A DNA stretch of 64,000 bases from Betaproteobacteria bacterium HGW-Betaproteobacteria-3 (lineage in GTDB: Bacteria > Pseudomonadota > Gammaproteobacteria > Burkholderiales > Burkholderiaceae_C), in the NCBI GenBank assembly GCA_002842205.1, contig PHCI01000017.1:21282-85281 (forward strand), written 5' to 3'. Positions within the stretch are counted from its first letter, which is position 1. Each line of letters opens with the position of its first letter. The translations under genes were made by a program, and so were the position numbers. The notes under the pieces are model-generated. The model had not been told where the DNA came from. It worked only from the letters and a program-made list of their open reading frames with translations, and searched no databases. Shown here in pieces: positions 17,408-26,512 of the stretch.

Positions 17408-17596
17408 AGCCAAAATCACGACCACCCCCGGGCTGCCAAGAAGCAACACCGGCGTGAAAAACCGTAATTTCTGCGGCCACGCGCCGTCAAGTTGTAACAA
17501 CGCGAGGGGTTCCCGCCGCACAATGAATGGTCGCCGAACGCTCGCGCCCTCCGGGGGACGTCATCCATCTCGGCACAACCGTTGGGAGTATTGGGC

Positions 17597-18970
17597 ATGA
17601 ACGCAATCTGTAAGCATGGTGCGCGCAGCGTCGGGTGGGTACTGGTCGGGTTGCTGCTGGCGAGCTGCGGCGGTGGCGCCACCGACACCGCATCGGGCTC
17701 ACCTGGCACCTCGGTCAACACCCCGCCGCCACCGCTGCCCCAACCCACCCCGGTGGCCCCGGCCGGTGTGGCCTGCGCCAGCTTCTACACCGCCGGGTTC
17801 CAGCTCGACACCACCCGCACCGCCGACACCGTCGCGCCGCTGGCCAAACCGGCCAAGGGCGTTGCGTTTTCCGAACCCAATTACAAAACCTGCATGGTGC
17901 GTGCCACCGACCATGTGGCCGACGGCGTGAACGGCTTCACCCGCAACGACTATTCACGCCGCCAGGCCTTCAACGCTGACAGCACACGCTACCTGGCCTA
18001 CTCGCTGAACGGCGCCTGGCACGTGTACGACGCCAACACCTACGCCCGCATCAAGGTCCTGCCCGGCCTGGCCGGCGACGCCGAGGCGCAGTGGCACCCC
18101 ACAAATCCGGACCTGCTGTACTACCTGCCGACCAACGGCGTGGGCATGAAGCTCAATGAGTTGACCGTGTCCAGCGGCAGCACCCGCGTGGTGGGCGACT
18201 TTGCCGCCCGGCTGCGCGCCCGCTGGCCCACGGCCAACGCCGCCTGGACCAAGTCGGAAGGCTCGCCGTCGGCCAACGGCCGCTACTGGTGCTTCATGGT
18301 GGACGACGCCAGCTTCGCCACCCTGGGCGTGTTCACCTGGGACCGCGACACCGACACCATCCTCGGCACCATGAACACCAACGGTGACCGCCCCGACCAC
18401 GTGAGCATGAGCCCCAGCGGCAACCACTGCGTGGTGTCGGGCGATGGCCCCCGTGGCACGGTGGCCTATTCGCGTGACTTCAGCCAGCAACGGCTGCTGC
18501 TGGCCAAGTCAGAGCACTCCGACCTGGCCATCGCCGCCAACGGCGACGACGTGTATGTGTCGGTGGACTACCAGTCCAATGCGGGCGACATTTTCATGCT
18601 GAACCTGCGCACCGGCGTGCGCACGGCGCTGTTTCCCAATTACGTGGCGGGCTCGGCCACGGCGCTGCACGTGTCGGGCAAGGCCTTCAACAAGCCGGGC
18701 TGGGTGCTGCTGTCGACCTATGCCGAAACCTTGGGCAGCAGTGGCGTGCAGTGGCTGCATCGCAAGATCTTCGCCGTCAAGCTCGAAGCCAACCCCACCC
18801 TCTACAACCTCGCGTTCCACCGTTCCATCTACAACGGCTACTGGACCGAACCCCACGCCTCGGTCAACCGCGACTTCACCAAAATCCTGTTCAGCTCCAA
18901 CTGGCAGGTGAATGACGCGCAGAACGTGGACGCCTACATGGTGGAGATCCCCGCAACCGCCTTGCGCTGA
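17597..18970 (+). CDS. Lipoprotein with predicted beta-propeller domain
   Basis: The ATG at 17597 (GGGAG upstream) gives 457 residues. A signal with lipobox LLLASC (lipidated Cys near residue 23) is followed by a Pro/Thr-rich linker. The rest has repeated blade-like strands with WD40/TolB flavour, for example RRQAFNADSTRYLAYSLNG, AEAQWHPTNPDLLYYLP, HVSMSPSGNHCVVSGDGP and DLAIAANGDDVYVSVDY. The pattern of periodic Ser/Asn-rich turns suggests about six or seven blades. It is likely anchored in the outer membrane or periplasm. No catalytic motif is visible and the function is unknown. Confidence 0.75.
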   Translation: MNAICKHGARSVGWVLVGLLLASCGGGATDTASGSPGTSVNTPPPPLPQPTPVAPAGVACASFYTAGFQLDTTRTADTVAPLAKPAKGVAFSEPNYKTCMVRATDHVADGVNGFTRNDYSRRQAFNADSTRYLAYSLNGAWHVYDANTYARIKVLPGLAGDAEAQWHPTNPDLLYYLPTNGVGMKLNELTVSSGSTRVVGDFAARLRARWPTANAAWTKSEGSPSANGRYWCFMVDDASFATLGVFTWDRDTDTILGTMNTNGDRPDHVSMSPSGNHCVVSGDGPRGTVAYSRDFSQQRLLLAKSEHSDLAIAANGDDVYVSVDYQSNAGDIFMLNLRTGVRTALFPNYVAGSATALHVSGKAFNKPGWVLLSTYAETLGSSGVQWLHRKIFAVKLEANPTLYNLAFHRSIYNGYWTEPHASVNRDFTKILFSSNWQVNDAQNVDAYMVEIPATALR

Positions 18971-19013
18971 CCCTGCAGGCCGCCATCGCCGCGGCGACCC
19001 CACCCCCGCCCTG

Positions 19014-19039
19014 AAAACCCCGCCCTGCGGGGTTTTTTT
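19014..19039 (+). terminator. Intrinsic terminator after lipoprotein gene
   Basis: AACCCCGC and GCGGGGTT pair around a short CCT loop and run into a row of T residues ending at 19039. It lies about 45 bases after the stop codon. Confidence 0.88.
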
Positions 19040-19107
19040 GTGGCGCCATGGCGCCAAAACCCAGCTCCAGCGCCGGGAGTTGTTGGCAAAACCTGCCTCT
19101 TTTTGAG

Positions 19108-19134
19108 TCAAGTTTTCTTACCCCCCGCCGTAAC
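19108..19134 (+). promoter_or_regulatory. Sigma-28 (FliA)-like promoter of the chemoreceptor gene
   Basis: TCAAGTTT, an 11-base spacer, then GCCGTAAC compares well with the flagellar consensus TAAAGTTT-N11-GCCGATAA: seven of eight, then five of eight. It lies 168 bases upstream of a methyl-accepting chemotaxis gene, the expected target class. Otherwise the 330-bp gap before that gene holds only the preceding terminator. Confidence 0.6.
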
Positions 19135-19301
19135 ATGAACCACCCCCTACCTCATTTGTGGGGCCAGCTCCGCCAAAGGCGTTGCTGTTGTTGGGCATCC
19201 AAAAAGAAAGCATTCGCCATGTACCGAAGCCACGAGACTTTGATTTGCCGCCCCTGTTTTCAGGCGGAGCACTTAACCACGGCCCGCCCGGAGCCCCGGC
19301 C

Positions 19302-20921
19302 ATGAGCATCAAACGCAACATCTGGGCGCTGCCCGCGCTCTCCACCGTGATCTTTGTCGTGGGTATTTCGGTCAGCGTGTATTTCTCGACCCGGGCGATC
19401 GCCTCGATCCAGACCACGCAAGCAGTGGACTACCCCGTACTCGACCAGATCAAGGCGCTTCAGGGCCAGATTCTGGGGGTGACCAACACCCTGCGCGACG
19501 CCGTGGGCGAGGGCGACAAGAGCCGCCTGGAGGCGCTGCCCGAACATGTCACCAATGTCCAGAAAACCCTTCAGACCCTGGGTGGCATTGCCGGTCAAAG
19601 CCCCACCGCGTCCCGCTTGCGCAACGAATTTGACAGCTATCACAAGGACGCCCTGGCCGCCACGCGCCTCATGCTGGGGCTGGACAAGACCGATGACCCC
19701 AAGCCCGCCATCGGCCGCATGCAGGCGAGCCAGAAAGCGCTGGACGAAGACCTCGCCGCCGCGATCGCCGCCGCCCAGGCCCAGTTTGAAGCGGGCATCG
19801 AGCGCAGCGCCAGCAACGTCAACCGCGTGATCGCCACCACCGTGTTGGTGGCGGGCCTGGTCATTCTGTGCCTGGTTGTGATCTCATGGTTTGTGGTGCG
19901 CGCCATCTGGCGCCAGCTCGGCGGTGAGCCTGAATATGCGCAGCGGCTGGCCCGCGCCGTGGCCGATGGCGACCTGTCGATGCACATCGTCACCGATGCG
20001 CACGACCAAGACAGCCTGCTGGCCTCGCTGCGCGAAATGCAGAGCCGCCTGCACGGCATGGTGTCGAACATCCAGTCGGCCTCCCACACCATCCGGCAAG
20101 CCAGCATCGAAATCACCGACGAGACCGGTGAGCTGGCCTCGCACACCGACACCCAGCTCAGCAACCTCGAAGAAACCGCCCGTGCCATGGATGCGCTGAC
20201 CGAAACGGTGCAGCAAAACGGGCAAAGTGCACAAAATGCCAACCGCCTGAGCGACTCGGCCTCCGACATCGCCATCCAGGGCGGCGAAGTGGTGGGCAAG
20301 GTGGTCACCACCATGCATGAAATCCATGACTCGGCCAGCAAGATCGTGGACATCATCAGCGTGATCGACGGCATTGCCTTCCAGACCAACATCCTGGCGC
20401 TGAACGCCGCCGTCGAGGCCGCCCGTGCAGGCGAGCAGGGTCGCGGCTTTGCCGTGGTGGCGGCCGAAGTGCGCGCCCTGGCCCAGCGCAGCGCGCAGGC
20501 CGCCAAGGAAATCAAGACCTTGATCCAGAATTCCACCGCCAAGATTGCACTCGGCGCCGAAATGGCCGACCAGGCCGGGCACACCATGCGCGAGATCGTC
20601 GAGTCGGTGCGCAGCGTGACCGACATCATTGGCGAGATCACCCGCGCCAGCGCCGAGCAAAGCGCCGGCATCCTGGAGATCAACCAGGCGGTTCGCCAGG
20701 TTGACGAAATGACGCAACGCAACGGTGCCCTGGTCGGCCAGGCCAGCGAGGCCGCGACGGCCTTGCGCGAGCAGACCGAACAGCTCAACGACGCCGTTTC
20801 GGTCTTCAAGCTGTCAGCCCAAGCGCCGCTGCCGCAGCCTGTGTCTTACGAACCCGCAAGCGCGCCCGTCGCCCACGGGGCGCCCGACCCGGCTTACGCC
20901 AACGCCCTGGTGGCCGCCTAG
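19302..20921 (+). CDS. Methyl-accepting chemotaxis protein
   Basis: The product has 539 residues from the ATG at 19302. TM1 covers about residues 8-28 and a periplasmic four-helix-type sensor region about 30-170. TM2 lies near 172-195, followed by a HAMP region and a cytoplasmic signalling domain. The hairpin tip reads IDGIAFQTNILALNAAVEAARAGEQGRGFAVVAAEVR, the highly conserved CheA/CheW contact. No C-terminal NWETF tether is present. The ligand is unknown. The two genes downstream encode a porin and a PstS-like binding protein, which might hint at anion sensing, but this is speculative. Confidence 0.95.
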   Translation: MSIKRNIWALPALSTVIFVVGISVSVYFSTRAIASIQTTQAVDYPVLDQIKALQGQILGVTNTLRDAVGEGDKSRLEALPEHVTNVQKTLQTLGGIAGQSPTASRLRNEFDSYHKDALAATRLMLGLDKTDDPKPAIGRMQASQKALDEDLAAAIAAAQAQFEAGIERSASNVNRVIATTVLVAGLVILCLVVISWFVVRAIWRQLGGEPEYAQRLARAVADGDLSMHIVTDAHDQDSLLASLREMQSRLHGMVSNIQSASHTIRQASIEITDETGELASHTDTQLSNLEETARAMDALTETVQQNGQSAQNANRLSDSASDIAIQGGEVVGKVVTTMHEIHDSASKIVDIISVIDGIAFQTNILALNAAVEAARAGEQGRGFAVVAAEVRALAQRSAQAAKEIKTLIQNSTAKIALGAEMADQAGHTMREIVESVRSVTDIIGEITRASAEQSAGILEINQAVRQVDEMTQRNGALVGQASEAATALREQTEQLNDAVSVFKLSAQAPLPQPVSYEPASAPVAHGAPDPAYANALVAA

Positions 20922-20999
20922 GAATACCCCCGCCAACCCTCGCCCGCGCCGTACCCCGGCCAGTGCACCCCGTTTCACAAAGCAAGCAAAGGAACCCCC

Positions 21000-22244
21000 G
21001 TGAAAAAGCATCTCAGAACCAGTGTCGCCGCGGCCATCGCCGCGGGTGGCATGTCGGCGGCGATGGCCATCGACTTGACCGAGAACATCAGCTTCATCGG
21101 CTTTGGCACGGCGGGCTTTGCCCGCTCCAACCGCAGCGAAGCCGAGTTCCGGCCCTCCGTATTCCCCAAACGCGGCGCCGACAATTCGGGGCTTGACTTT
21201 GGCGTGGACAGCAAGCTGGGCCTGCAGCTCAACGGCAAGGTCAACTCGCAGTTTTCCGCCTCCGTTCAAGTGCTCGCCCAGCGCGCCGGCGAAACGTCCA
21301 ACGCTGACGCCATCAGCATGGCCTTTGTCAAATGGCAGCCCAATTCCGACCTGGCGGTCCGCGTGGGGCGCCTGCGTTGGGCCGCCTTTTTGGCCACCGA
21401 GTCCTTTGCCGTGGGCTACGCCAACCCGTGGGTGCGCCCGCCGGTGGACGTGTATGGCCAGGTTCCGATGTACACCATCGACGGCATCGATGCCACCTAC
21501 CAGTTGAACTGGGGTGACAACGCGCTGTCGATCCAGCCGATGTATGGCACCACCCGCTTTGACCTGCCAGAACCCTTCCCGGGGGCGGGCAAAGTCAATG
21601 GCAAGTCGAGCAACCTGGTCGGCATCAACATGGTGCTCGAGCGCGGGCCCTGGACCGTGCGCGCCGGCTACAACCGCACCAAGCTCACCGTGTCCAACGG
21701 CATGATCGACTCGGTGTTCAGCGGACTGCGCATGGCCTCGGCCACGATGCCCGAAGCAGGCACGCTGGCCGACTCGCTCGAAGCGCGCGGCAGCCGCGGC
21801 CAGTTCATGGGCGCGGGCGTGATCTACAGCGAAGGCAACGTGCTGCTGCAGGGTGAATACACATTGCGCCGCACCAAGAGTTTCATGGCCGACACCACAG
21901 GCTGGTACGGCACCGCGGGTTACCGGTTTGGCAAGGTCATGCCCTACTTCACACTGGCGCGCCTGCGCGTGGACAGCCCGGTCACCAACAACACCTTGCC
22001 CAACAGCGGTGGCACGGCCATGCTCGCGCAAGGCGTGAACATGCTGTTGGCCACCGGCAACAACGGCCAGCAGACGGCATCGGTGGGCACGCGCTACGAC
22101 TTTGCCAAGAACATGGCCCTGAAAGTCCAGTTTGACCACATCCGCCTGCGTGGCGCTGGCAGCACCGGCTTCCTGGTCAACGCCCAGCCCGGCTTTGGCG
22201 GACCGGTGAACGTGGTCAGCGCCGTCGTTGATTTCGTGTTTTGA
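21000..22244 (+). CDS. Outer-membrane porin-like protein
   Basis: The product has 414 residues from a GTG start. The signal peptide MKKHLRTSVAAAIAAGGMSAAMA is followed by alternating amphipathic strands and ends in Phe (VVDFVF), the outer-membrane insertion signature. Internal strands such as VNSQFSASVQVLAQRAGE and ADLAVRVGRLRW-like repeats fit a 16-strand trimeric porin or an OprO/DcaP-like barrel. Substrate class is not defined. It overlaps the ribosome site of the downstream PstS-like gene, so the two are co-transcribed. Confidence 0.85.
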   Translation: MKKHLRTSVAAAIAAGGMSAAMAIDLTENISFIGFGTAGFARSNRSEAEFRPSVFPKRGADNSGLDFGVDSKLGLQLNGKVNSQFSASVQVLAQRAGETSNADAISMAFVKWQPNSDLAVRVGRLRWAAFLATESFAVGYANPWVRPPVDVYGQVPMYTIDGIDATYQLNWGDNALSIQPMYGTTRFDLPEPFPGAGKVNGKSSNLVGINMVLERGPWTVRAGYNRTKLTVSNGMIDSVFSGLRMASATMPEAGTLADSLEARGSRGQFMGAGVIYSEGNVLLQGEYTLRRTKSFMADTTGWYGTAGYRFGKVMPYFTLARLRVDSPVTNNTLPNSGGTAMLAQGVNMLLATGNNGQQTASVGTRYDFAKNMALKVQFDHIRLRGAGSTGFLVNAQPGFGGPVNVVSAVVDFVF

Positions 22245-22255
22245 AGAGGCCCGCC

Positions 22256-22705
22256 ATGAAGCACCCCCATTCCAAAAATCATTCTGGCGCCGTCGCATCG
22301 GCACTGCTCATGCTGGCGCTCGGCTTGCCCGGGCTGGTACAGGCCGAAGTGGCCGTCGTGGTCAGCGCCAAGAGCGCCGTCACCACGCTCACGCCGGAGC
22401 AGGTGTCTGCCATTTTCATGGGCAAGAACAACAGCTTTCCGGGCGGTGGCTCGGCCGTGCCCATCGACCAGAGCGAAGGCACCGCGCCGCGCACCGAGTT
22501 CTACACCAAGGTCGTGGGCAAGGACGAAGCCCAGATGAAGGCCTACTGGTCGCGCATCGTGTTCACGGGCAAGGGCTCGCCGCCCAAGGACTTCAGCAAC
22601 AGCGCAGAAATCAAGCGCCAGCTGGCCAGCAACCCCAACGCCATCGGCTACATTGAAAAGGCGGCCGTGGACGCCACCGTCAAGGTGGTGTTCAGCGCAC
22701 CCTGA
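22256..22705 (+). CDS. Small PstS-like phosphate-binding-family protein
   Basis: The ATG at 22256, behind GAAGAGG, gives 149 residues. The signal peptide ends near VQAEV. The mature part keeps a PstS-like core: LTPEQVSAIFMGKNNSFPGGGSAVPIDQSEG, RTEFYTKVVGKDEAQMKAYWSRIVFTGKG and NPNAIGYIEKAAVD. Full-length PstS is about 340 residues, so this is the short single-lobe form seen in many betaproteobacteria, without adjacent pstCAB. Direct phosphate binding is therefore uncertain. It is encoded 11 bases after the porin gene. Confidence 0.8.
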   Translation: MKHPHSKNHSGAVASALLMLALGLPGLVQAEVAVVVSAKSAVTTLTPEQVSAIFMGKNNSFPGGGSAVPIDQSEGTAPRTEFYTKVVGKDEAQMKAYWSRIVFTGKGSPPKDFSNSAEIKRQLASNPNAIGYIEKAAVDATVKVVFSAP

Positions 22706-22724
22706 TCGTCGCACCCGCGCATGC

Positions 22725-22758
22725 CGCGCCAACCGGGCCACGCCGCCCGGTTGGCGCG
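22725..22758 (+). terminator. Strong hairpin after the porin/PstS-like pair
   Basis: A perfect 13-bp stem (CGCGCCAACCGGG / CCCGGTTGGCGCG) with an 8-base loop lies 20 bases after the stop. No T-tract follows, so it may act as an mRNA-stabilising or Rho-assisted terminator hairpin. Confidence 0.65.
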
Positions 22759-22866
22759 TGGTTATGCATTAAACGCATGACGCCACTGCGTTCCGGCCTT
22801 GGACGTGATCGCCCCCGCGGACTAAGCTTCGCGACCTGATCACCCCTCCTTGAAGGACCCACGCCC

Positions 22867-24177
22867 ATGTCGCACGCCCCGTCTCCTGCGCCCGCGGTCA
22901 CCGCGCACACCCTGCCCTCTTACCTGCAAGCCGACAACCTCGGCCCCTGGGGCATCTACCTGCAACAGGTGGACCGCGTCACCCCCTATCTGGGCCATTT
23001 GTCACGCTGGGTGGAAACACTCAAGCGCCCCAAACGCGCCCTGATCGTGGACGTGCCGATCGAGCTGGACAATGGCACCGTGGCGCACTTTGAAGGCTAC
23101 CGCGTGCAGCACAACACCTCGCGCGGGCCCGGCAAGGGCGGCGTGCGCTTTCACCAGGACGTGACCCTGTCCGAGGTCATGGCGCTGTCGGCCTGGATGT
23201 CGGTCAAGAACGCCGCCGTCAACGTGCCCTATGGCGGCGCCAAGGGCGGCATCCGCGTGGACCCGAAAAAGCTCTCGATGGGTGAGCTCGAGCGCATGAC
23301 GCGCCGCTACACCAGCGAGATCGGCATCATCATCGGCCCGACCAAGGACATCCCCGCGCCCGACGTCAACACCAATGAGCAGGTCATGGCGTGGATGATG
23401 GACACCTATTCCATGAACAGCGGCTCCACCGCCACCGGCGTGGTCACCGGCAAGCCCGTGGACCTGGGCGGCTCGCTCGGCCGGCGCGAAGCCACCGGCC
23501 GCGGCGTCTTTACCGTGGGGGTGGAGGCCGCCAACCACATCGGCCTGGAGATCAAGGGCGCGCGGATTGCGGTGCAGGGTTTTGGCAACGTCGGCGGGAT
23601 CGCCGGCAAGCTGTTTGCCGAAGCCGGTGCCCGCGTCGTGGCCGTGCAGGACCATGGCGGCACCATCGTGCGCGAAGCCGGCCTGGACGTGCCCGCACTG
23701 CTGGCCCATGTGCGCGAAACGGGCAGCGTGGCGGGTTTTCCCGGCGCCGAAAAAGTGGCCGACGACACGTTCTGGGGCGTGCCCTGCGACATCCTGATCC
23801 CCGCCGCGCTTGAAGGCCAGATCACCGCCGCCAACGCCGGCCGCATCCAGGCCCGCATGGTGATCGAGGGCGCCAACGGCCCGACCACGCCCGAGGCCGA
23901 TGACATCCTGCACGAGCGCAATGTGCTGGTGCTGCCCGACGTGATCGCCAACGCCGGCGGCGTGACGGTCAGCTACTTCGAATGGGTGCAGGATTTCTCC
24001 AGCTTCTTCTGGAGCGAGGACGAGATCAACGCCCGCCTCGTGCGCATCATGAAAGAGGCCTTCGGCGCCGTCTGGAACGTGGCGCAAGACAACAAGGTCA
24101 GCCTGCGCACCGCCACCTTCATCGTGGCCTGCAAGCGCATCCTGCACGCGCGCGAAATGCGCGGGCTCTATCCCTGA
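22867..24177 (+). CDS. gdhA: Glutamate dehydrogenase (Glu/Leu/Phe/Val dehydrogenase family)
   Basis: The product has 436 residues. The catalytic domain contains [13 protein letters not shown] and [13 protein letters not shown], the latter with the catalytic Lys. [17 protein letters not shown] follows. The Rossmann domain contains VQGFGNVGG. The enzyme interconverts glutamate with 2-oxoglutarate and ammonia using NAD(P). The HxxQ and domain layout resemble the hexameric small GDH type. It is preceded and followed by unrelated genes, so probably transcribed alone. Confidence 0.94.
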   Translation: MSHAPSPAPAVTAHTLPSYLQADNLGPWGIYLQQVDRVTPYLGHLSRWVETLKRPKRALIVDVPIELDNGTVAHFEGYRVQHNTSRGPGKGGVRFHQDVTLSEVMALSAWMSVKNAAVNVPYGGAKGGIRVDPKKLSMGELERMTRRYTSEIGIIIGPTKDIPAPDVNTNEQVMAWMMDTYSMNSGSTATGVVTGKPVDLGGSLGRREATGRGVFTVGVEAANHIGLEIKGARIAVQGFGNVGGIAGKLFAEAGARVVAVQDHGGTIVREAGLDVPALLAHVRETGSVAGFPGAEKVADDTFWGVPCDILIPAALEGQITAANAGRIQARMVIEGANGPTTPEADDILHERNVLVLPDVIANAGGVTVSYFEWVQDFSSFFWSEDEINARLVRIMKEAFGAVWNVAQDNKVSLRTATFIVACKRILHAREMRGLYP

Positions 24178-24238
24178 AGCGCGACATCGCCGCCCGGGAC
24201 CGCCGTCCCCGGCGTGCCAGAGTCGGCACAATGGCGGC

Positions 24239-24832
24239 ATGAAACTCCTTGTCTTTGCGGGCAGCACCCGCCAGCACTCGTTCAACCGCCGCCTGGCCGC
24301 TCAGGCTGCCACGGTGGCGCGCGACGCCGGCGCCGAGGTCACGCACCTCGAGCTGGCCGACTTCCACATCCCGCTCTACAACGCCGACCTGGAAGCGCAG
24401 GGCACACCGCCCGACGTGCTGCGCCTGAAGGCCCTGCTGTTCGCGCACCCGGCGTGGATCGTCTGTTCGCCCGAATACAACGGCAGCTACACCGCGCTGC
24501 TCAAGAACACCCTCGACTGGGCGTCCAGCCCGGTCAAGGGCCACCCCGAATGGGGCAGTGGCACCCGGCCGTTCGTGGGCAAGGTGGTCGGGCTGCTCAG
24601 CGCCTCGCCGGGCGCGCTGGGGGGCTTGCGTTCGCTCGAACATCTGGCCCCGCTGTTGCTCAACCTGCAGTGCTGGCTGGCGCCCAGAAACTTTGCGCTG
24701 GGCCGCGCCGGCGAAGCCTTCGACGCCGAGGGCCGCCTCGTCCACGAGGCCAGCCGCGACAGCGTGCAGGCCGTGGTCGCACAGGTGCTGTGGGCCGCCG
24801 CGCGGCTGGCGCCCACGGAAGCGGCCGCCTGA
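24239..24832 (+). CDS. NAD(P)H-dependent FMN reductase family protein
   Basis: The product has 197 residues. The flavodoxin-like fold starts with LLVFAGSTRQHSFNRRLA (phosphate-binding loop). It has AHPAWIVCSPEYNGSYTALLKNTLDW, the family signature around the flavin, then GKVVGLLSASPGALGG. These enzymes reduce FMN, quinones or metals such as chromate. The specific acceptor is unknown. It lies 61 bases after gdhA on the same strand. Confidence 0.9.
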   Translation: MKLLVFAGSTRQHSFNRRLAAQAATVARDAGAEVTHLELADFHIPLYNADLEAQGTPPDVLRLKALLFAHPAWIVCSPEYNGSYTALLKNTLDWASSPVKGHPEWGSGTRPFVGKVVGLLSASPGALGGLRSLEHLAPLLLNLQCWLAPRNFALGRAGEAFDAEGRLVHEASRDSVQAVVAQVLWAAARLAPTEAAA

Positions 24833-24877
24833 ACGCAGCGCGGTCCGAAACCCCGTATTCTCACAAATTCTGAATTA

Positions 24878-24927
24878 AATTGGCACTAAGCCCCCGTCAA
24901 ATGGTCATAGTTTGCTATCTATTTTGA
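24878..24927 (-). repeat. Dispersed repeat family 1, copy C
   Basis: On the minus strand it reads ATAGCAAACTATGACC then ATTTGACGGGGGCTTAGTGC and CAATTT. It lies between the FMN reductase and aldolase genes. Confidence 0.85.
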
Positions 24928-25022
24928 CATAATCGCGAGCCGACAAGCTGTACCTTCCGCGACTGGAAATCGACACCCGGCTGCACTAAGCTCACGGCTT
25001 CATCACCCTCGTGGAGCCCCCC

Positions 25023-25778
25023 ATGCACATCCCCTCACTCCGGGAAGTCGTCAGTGCCGACGAATGGCAGTTGCGCTGCGACCTGGCCGCCTGCTACCGG
25101 CTGATCGCCCTTTATGGCTGGAGCGACCTGGTGTTCACCCACGTCAGCGCCCGCATCCCCGGGCCGGAACACCACTTCCTGATCAACCCCTATGGGCTGA
25201 TGTTCGACGAGATCACCGCGTCCAGCCTGGTCAAGGTGGACCAGGCCTGCAACCAGCTGATTGACTCGCCGTTTCCGGTCAACCCGGCCGGCTTCGTGAT
25301 CCACAGCTGCATCCATGAGGTGCGCGAGGACGCCGGTTGCGTGCTCCACACCCACAGCCGCGCGGGCGTGGCCGTCAGCGCGCAAAAAGGCGGCGTGCTG
25401 CCGATCAGCCAGCAGTCCACCTTCGTGCTGGCCTCGCTGGCCTACCACGGCTACGAAGGCGTGGCCCTGCGTGACGACGAAAAGCCGCGCCTGCAAAAAG
25501 ACCTGGGCACGGCCAACTTCCTGGTGCTGCGCAACCACGGCCTGCTGACCGTCGGCAAGACCGTGGCCGACGCCTTCCTGGGCATGTACACCTTCGAGAA
25601 CACCTGCCGCATCCAGATCGATGCCCAGGCCGGGGGCGAGCTGGTGCAGGTCAACCCGAAAATCCTCGAAGGCATGGCGCAGGTCATGAAAACCGCGACG
25701 GCCGGCCAGGGCGCCAACATCGCCTGGCCCGCGCTGCTGCGCAAACTTGACCGCGAAAACCCGGGCTACAACGTCTGA
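25023..25778 (+). CDS. Class II aldolase/adducin domain protein
   Basis: The product has 251 residues from the ATG with GTGGAG upstream. The zinc ligands are visible as HTHSRAG and RNHGLLTVG. GWSDLVFTHVSARIPG is the conserved N-terminal strand-helix. Members include fuculose-phosphate aldolase and decarboxylases, but many class II aldolase/adducin proteins have no assigned reaction, and no sugar pathway genes lie nearby. It is likely a cytoplasmic metal-dependent lyase. Confidence 0.85.
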   Translation: MHIPSLREVVSADEWQLRCDLAACYRLIALYGWSDLVFTHVSARIPGPEHHFLINPYGLMFDEITASSLVKVDQACNQLIDSPFPVNPAGFVIHSCIHEVREDAGCVLHTHSRAGVAVSAQKGGVLPISQQSTFVLASLAYHGYEGVALRDDEKPRLQKDLGTANFLVLRNHGLLTVGKTVADAFLGMYTFENTCRIQIDAQAGGELVQVNPKILEGMAQVMKTATAGQGANIAWPALLRKLDRENPGYNV

Positions 25779-25857
25779 CGGCTCCGCGCCCTGCAAGAAC
25801 GGGCGGCAAGCGATAGCATTCACCTCCCGTTCAAATCCATTCAAGGAACCCTCCCTC

Positions 25858-26466
25858 ATGAAGCTTTACTACTCGCCCGGTGCCTGTTCACTGTCGCCGC
25901 ACATCGCGCTCAAGGAGTCGGGCCTGGCCTTTGAAGCCATCGCCGCACCGACCAAAACGCACCTGCTGCCCGATGGCAGCGATTACTACCGCATCAACCC
26001 GCTGGGCTACGTGCCGCTGCTGGAGCTGGACGACGGCACCCAGCTGCGCGAAGGCCCGGCCATCGTGCAGTACATCGCCGACCAGGTGCCCGCCAAACAC
26101 CTCGCCCCGGCCAACGGCACGATGGCGCGCTACAAGCTGCAGGAATGGCTGACCTTCATCGGCACCGAACTGCACAAGGGCTTTTCACCATTGTTCAACC
26201 CCGCCATGCCCGCCGAAGCCAAGGCCGCCGCCAAAGAACGCCTGCTGGGCCGCCTGAAATGGATCGACGGCGAACTCGCGGGCCGGCAGTACCTGATGGG
26301 CGACACCTTCAGCGTGGCCGACCCCTACCTCTTCACCGTCAGCAACTGGGCAGCGCCGATGCAGATCGACCTCACGCCCTACCCCAACCTGCTGGCGTTC
26401 CGCGCCCGCATGGCGGCGCGTCCGGCCGTGCAGGCCGCCATGAAGGCCGAAGGCCTGACCCAGTAA
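25858..26466 (+). CDS. Glutathione S-transferase, beta-like class
   Basis: The product has 202 residues. The thioredoxin-like N-domain begins MKLYYSPGACSLSPHIALKESG, where Cys10 occupies the beta-class catalytic position. INPLGYVPLLELDDGTQLREGPAIVQYIAD contains the cis-Pro and glutathione-binding SNAIL-like segment. The C-terminal helical domain carries LMGDTFSVADPYLF. It conjugates or reduces electrophiles with glutathione. It is followed by a convergent MFS transporter gene. Confidence 0.93.
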   Translation: MKLYYSPGACSLSPHIALKESGLAFEAIAAPTKTHLLPDGSDYYRINPLGYVPLLELDDGTQLREGPAIVQYIADQVPAKHLAPANGTMARYKLQEWLTFIGTELHKGFSPLFNPAMPAEAKAAAKERLLGRLKWIDGELAGRQYLMGDTFSVADPYLFTVSNWAAPMQIDLTPYPNLLAFRARMAARPAVQAAMKAEGLTQ

Positions 26467-26512
26467 GCACCGCGCTTGCAGCGGCCGACAAAGCGCCGCG
26501 GCCCTGCCCGCA

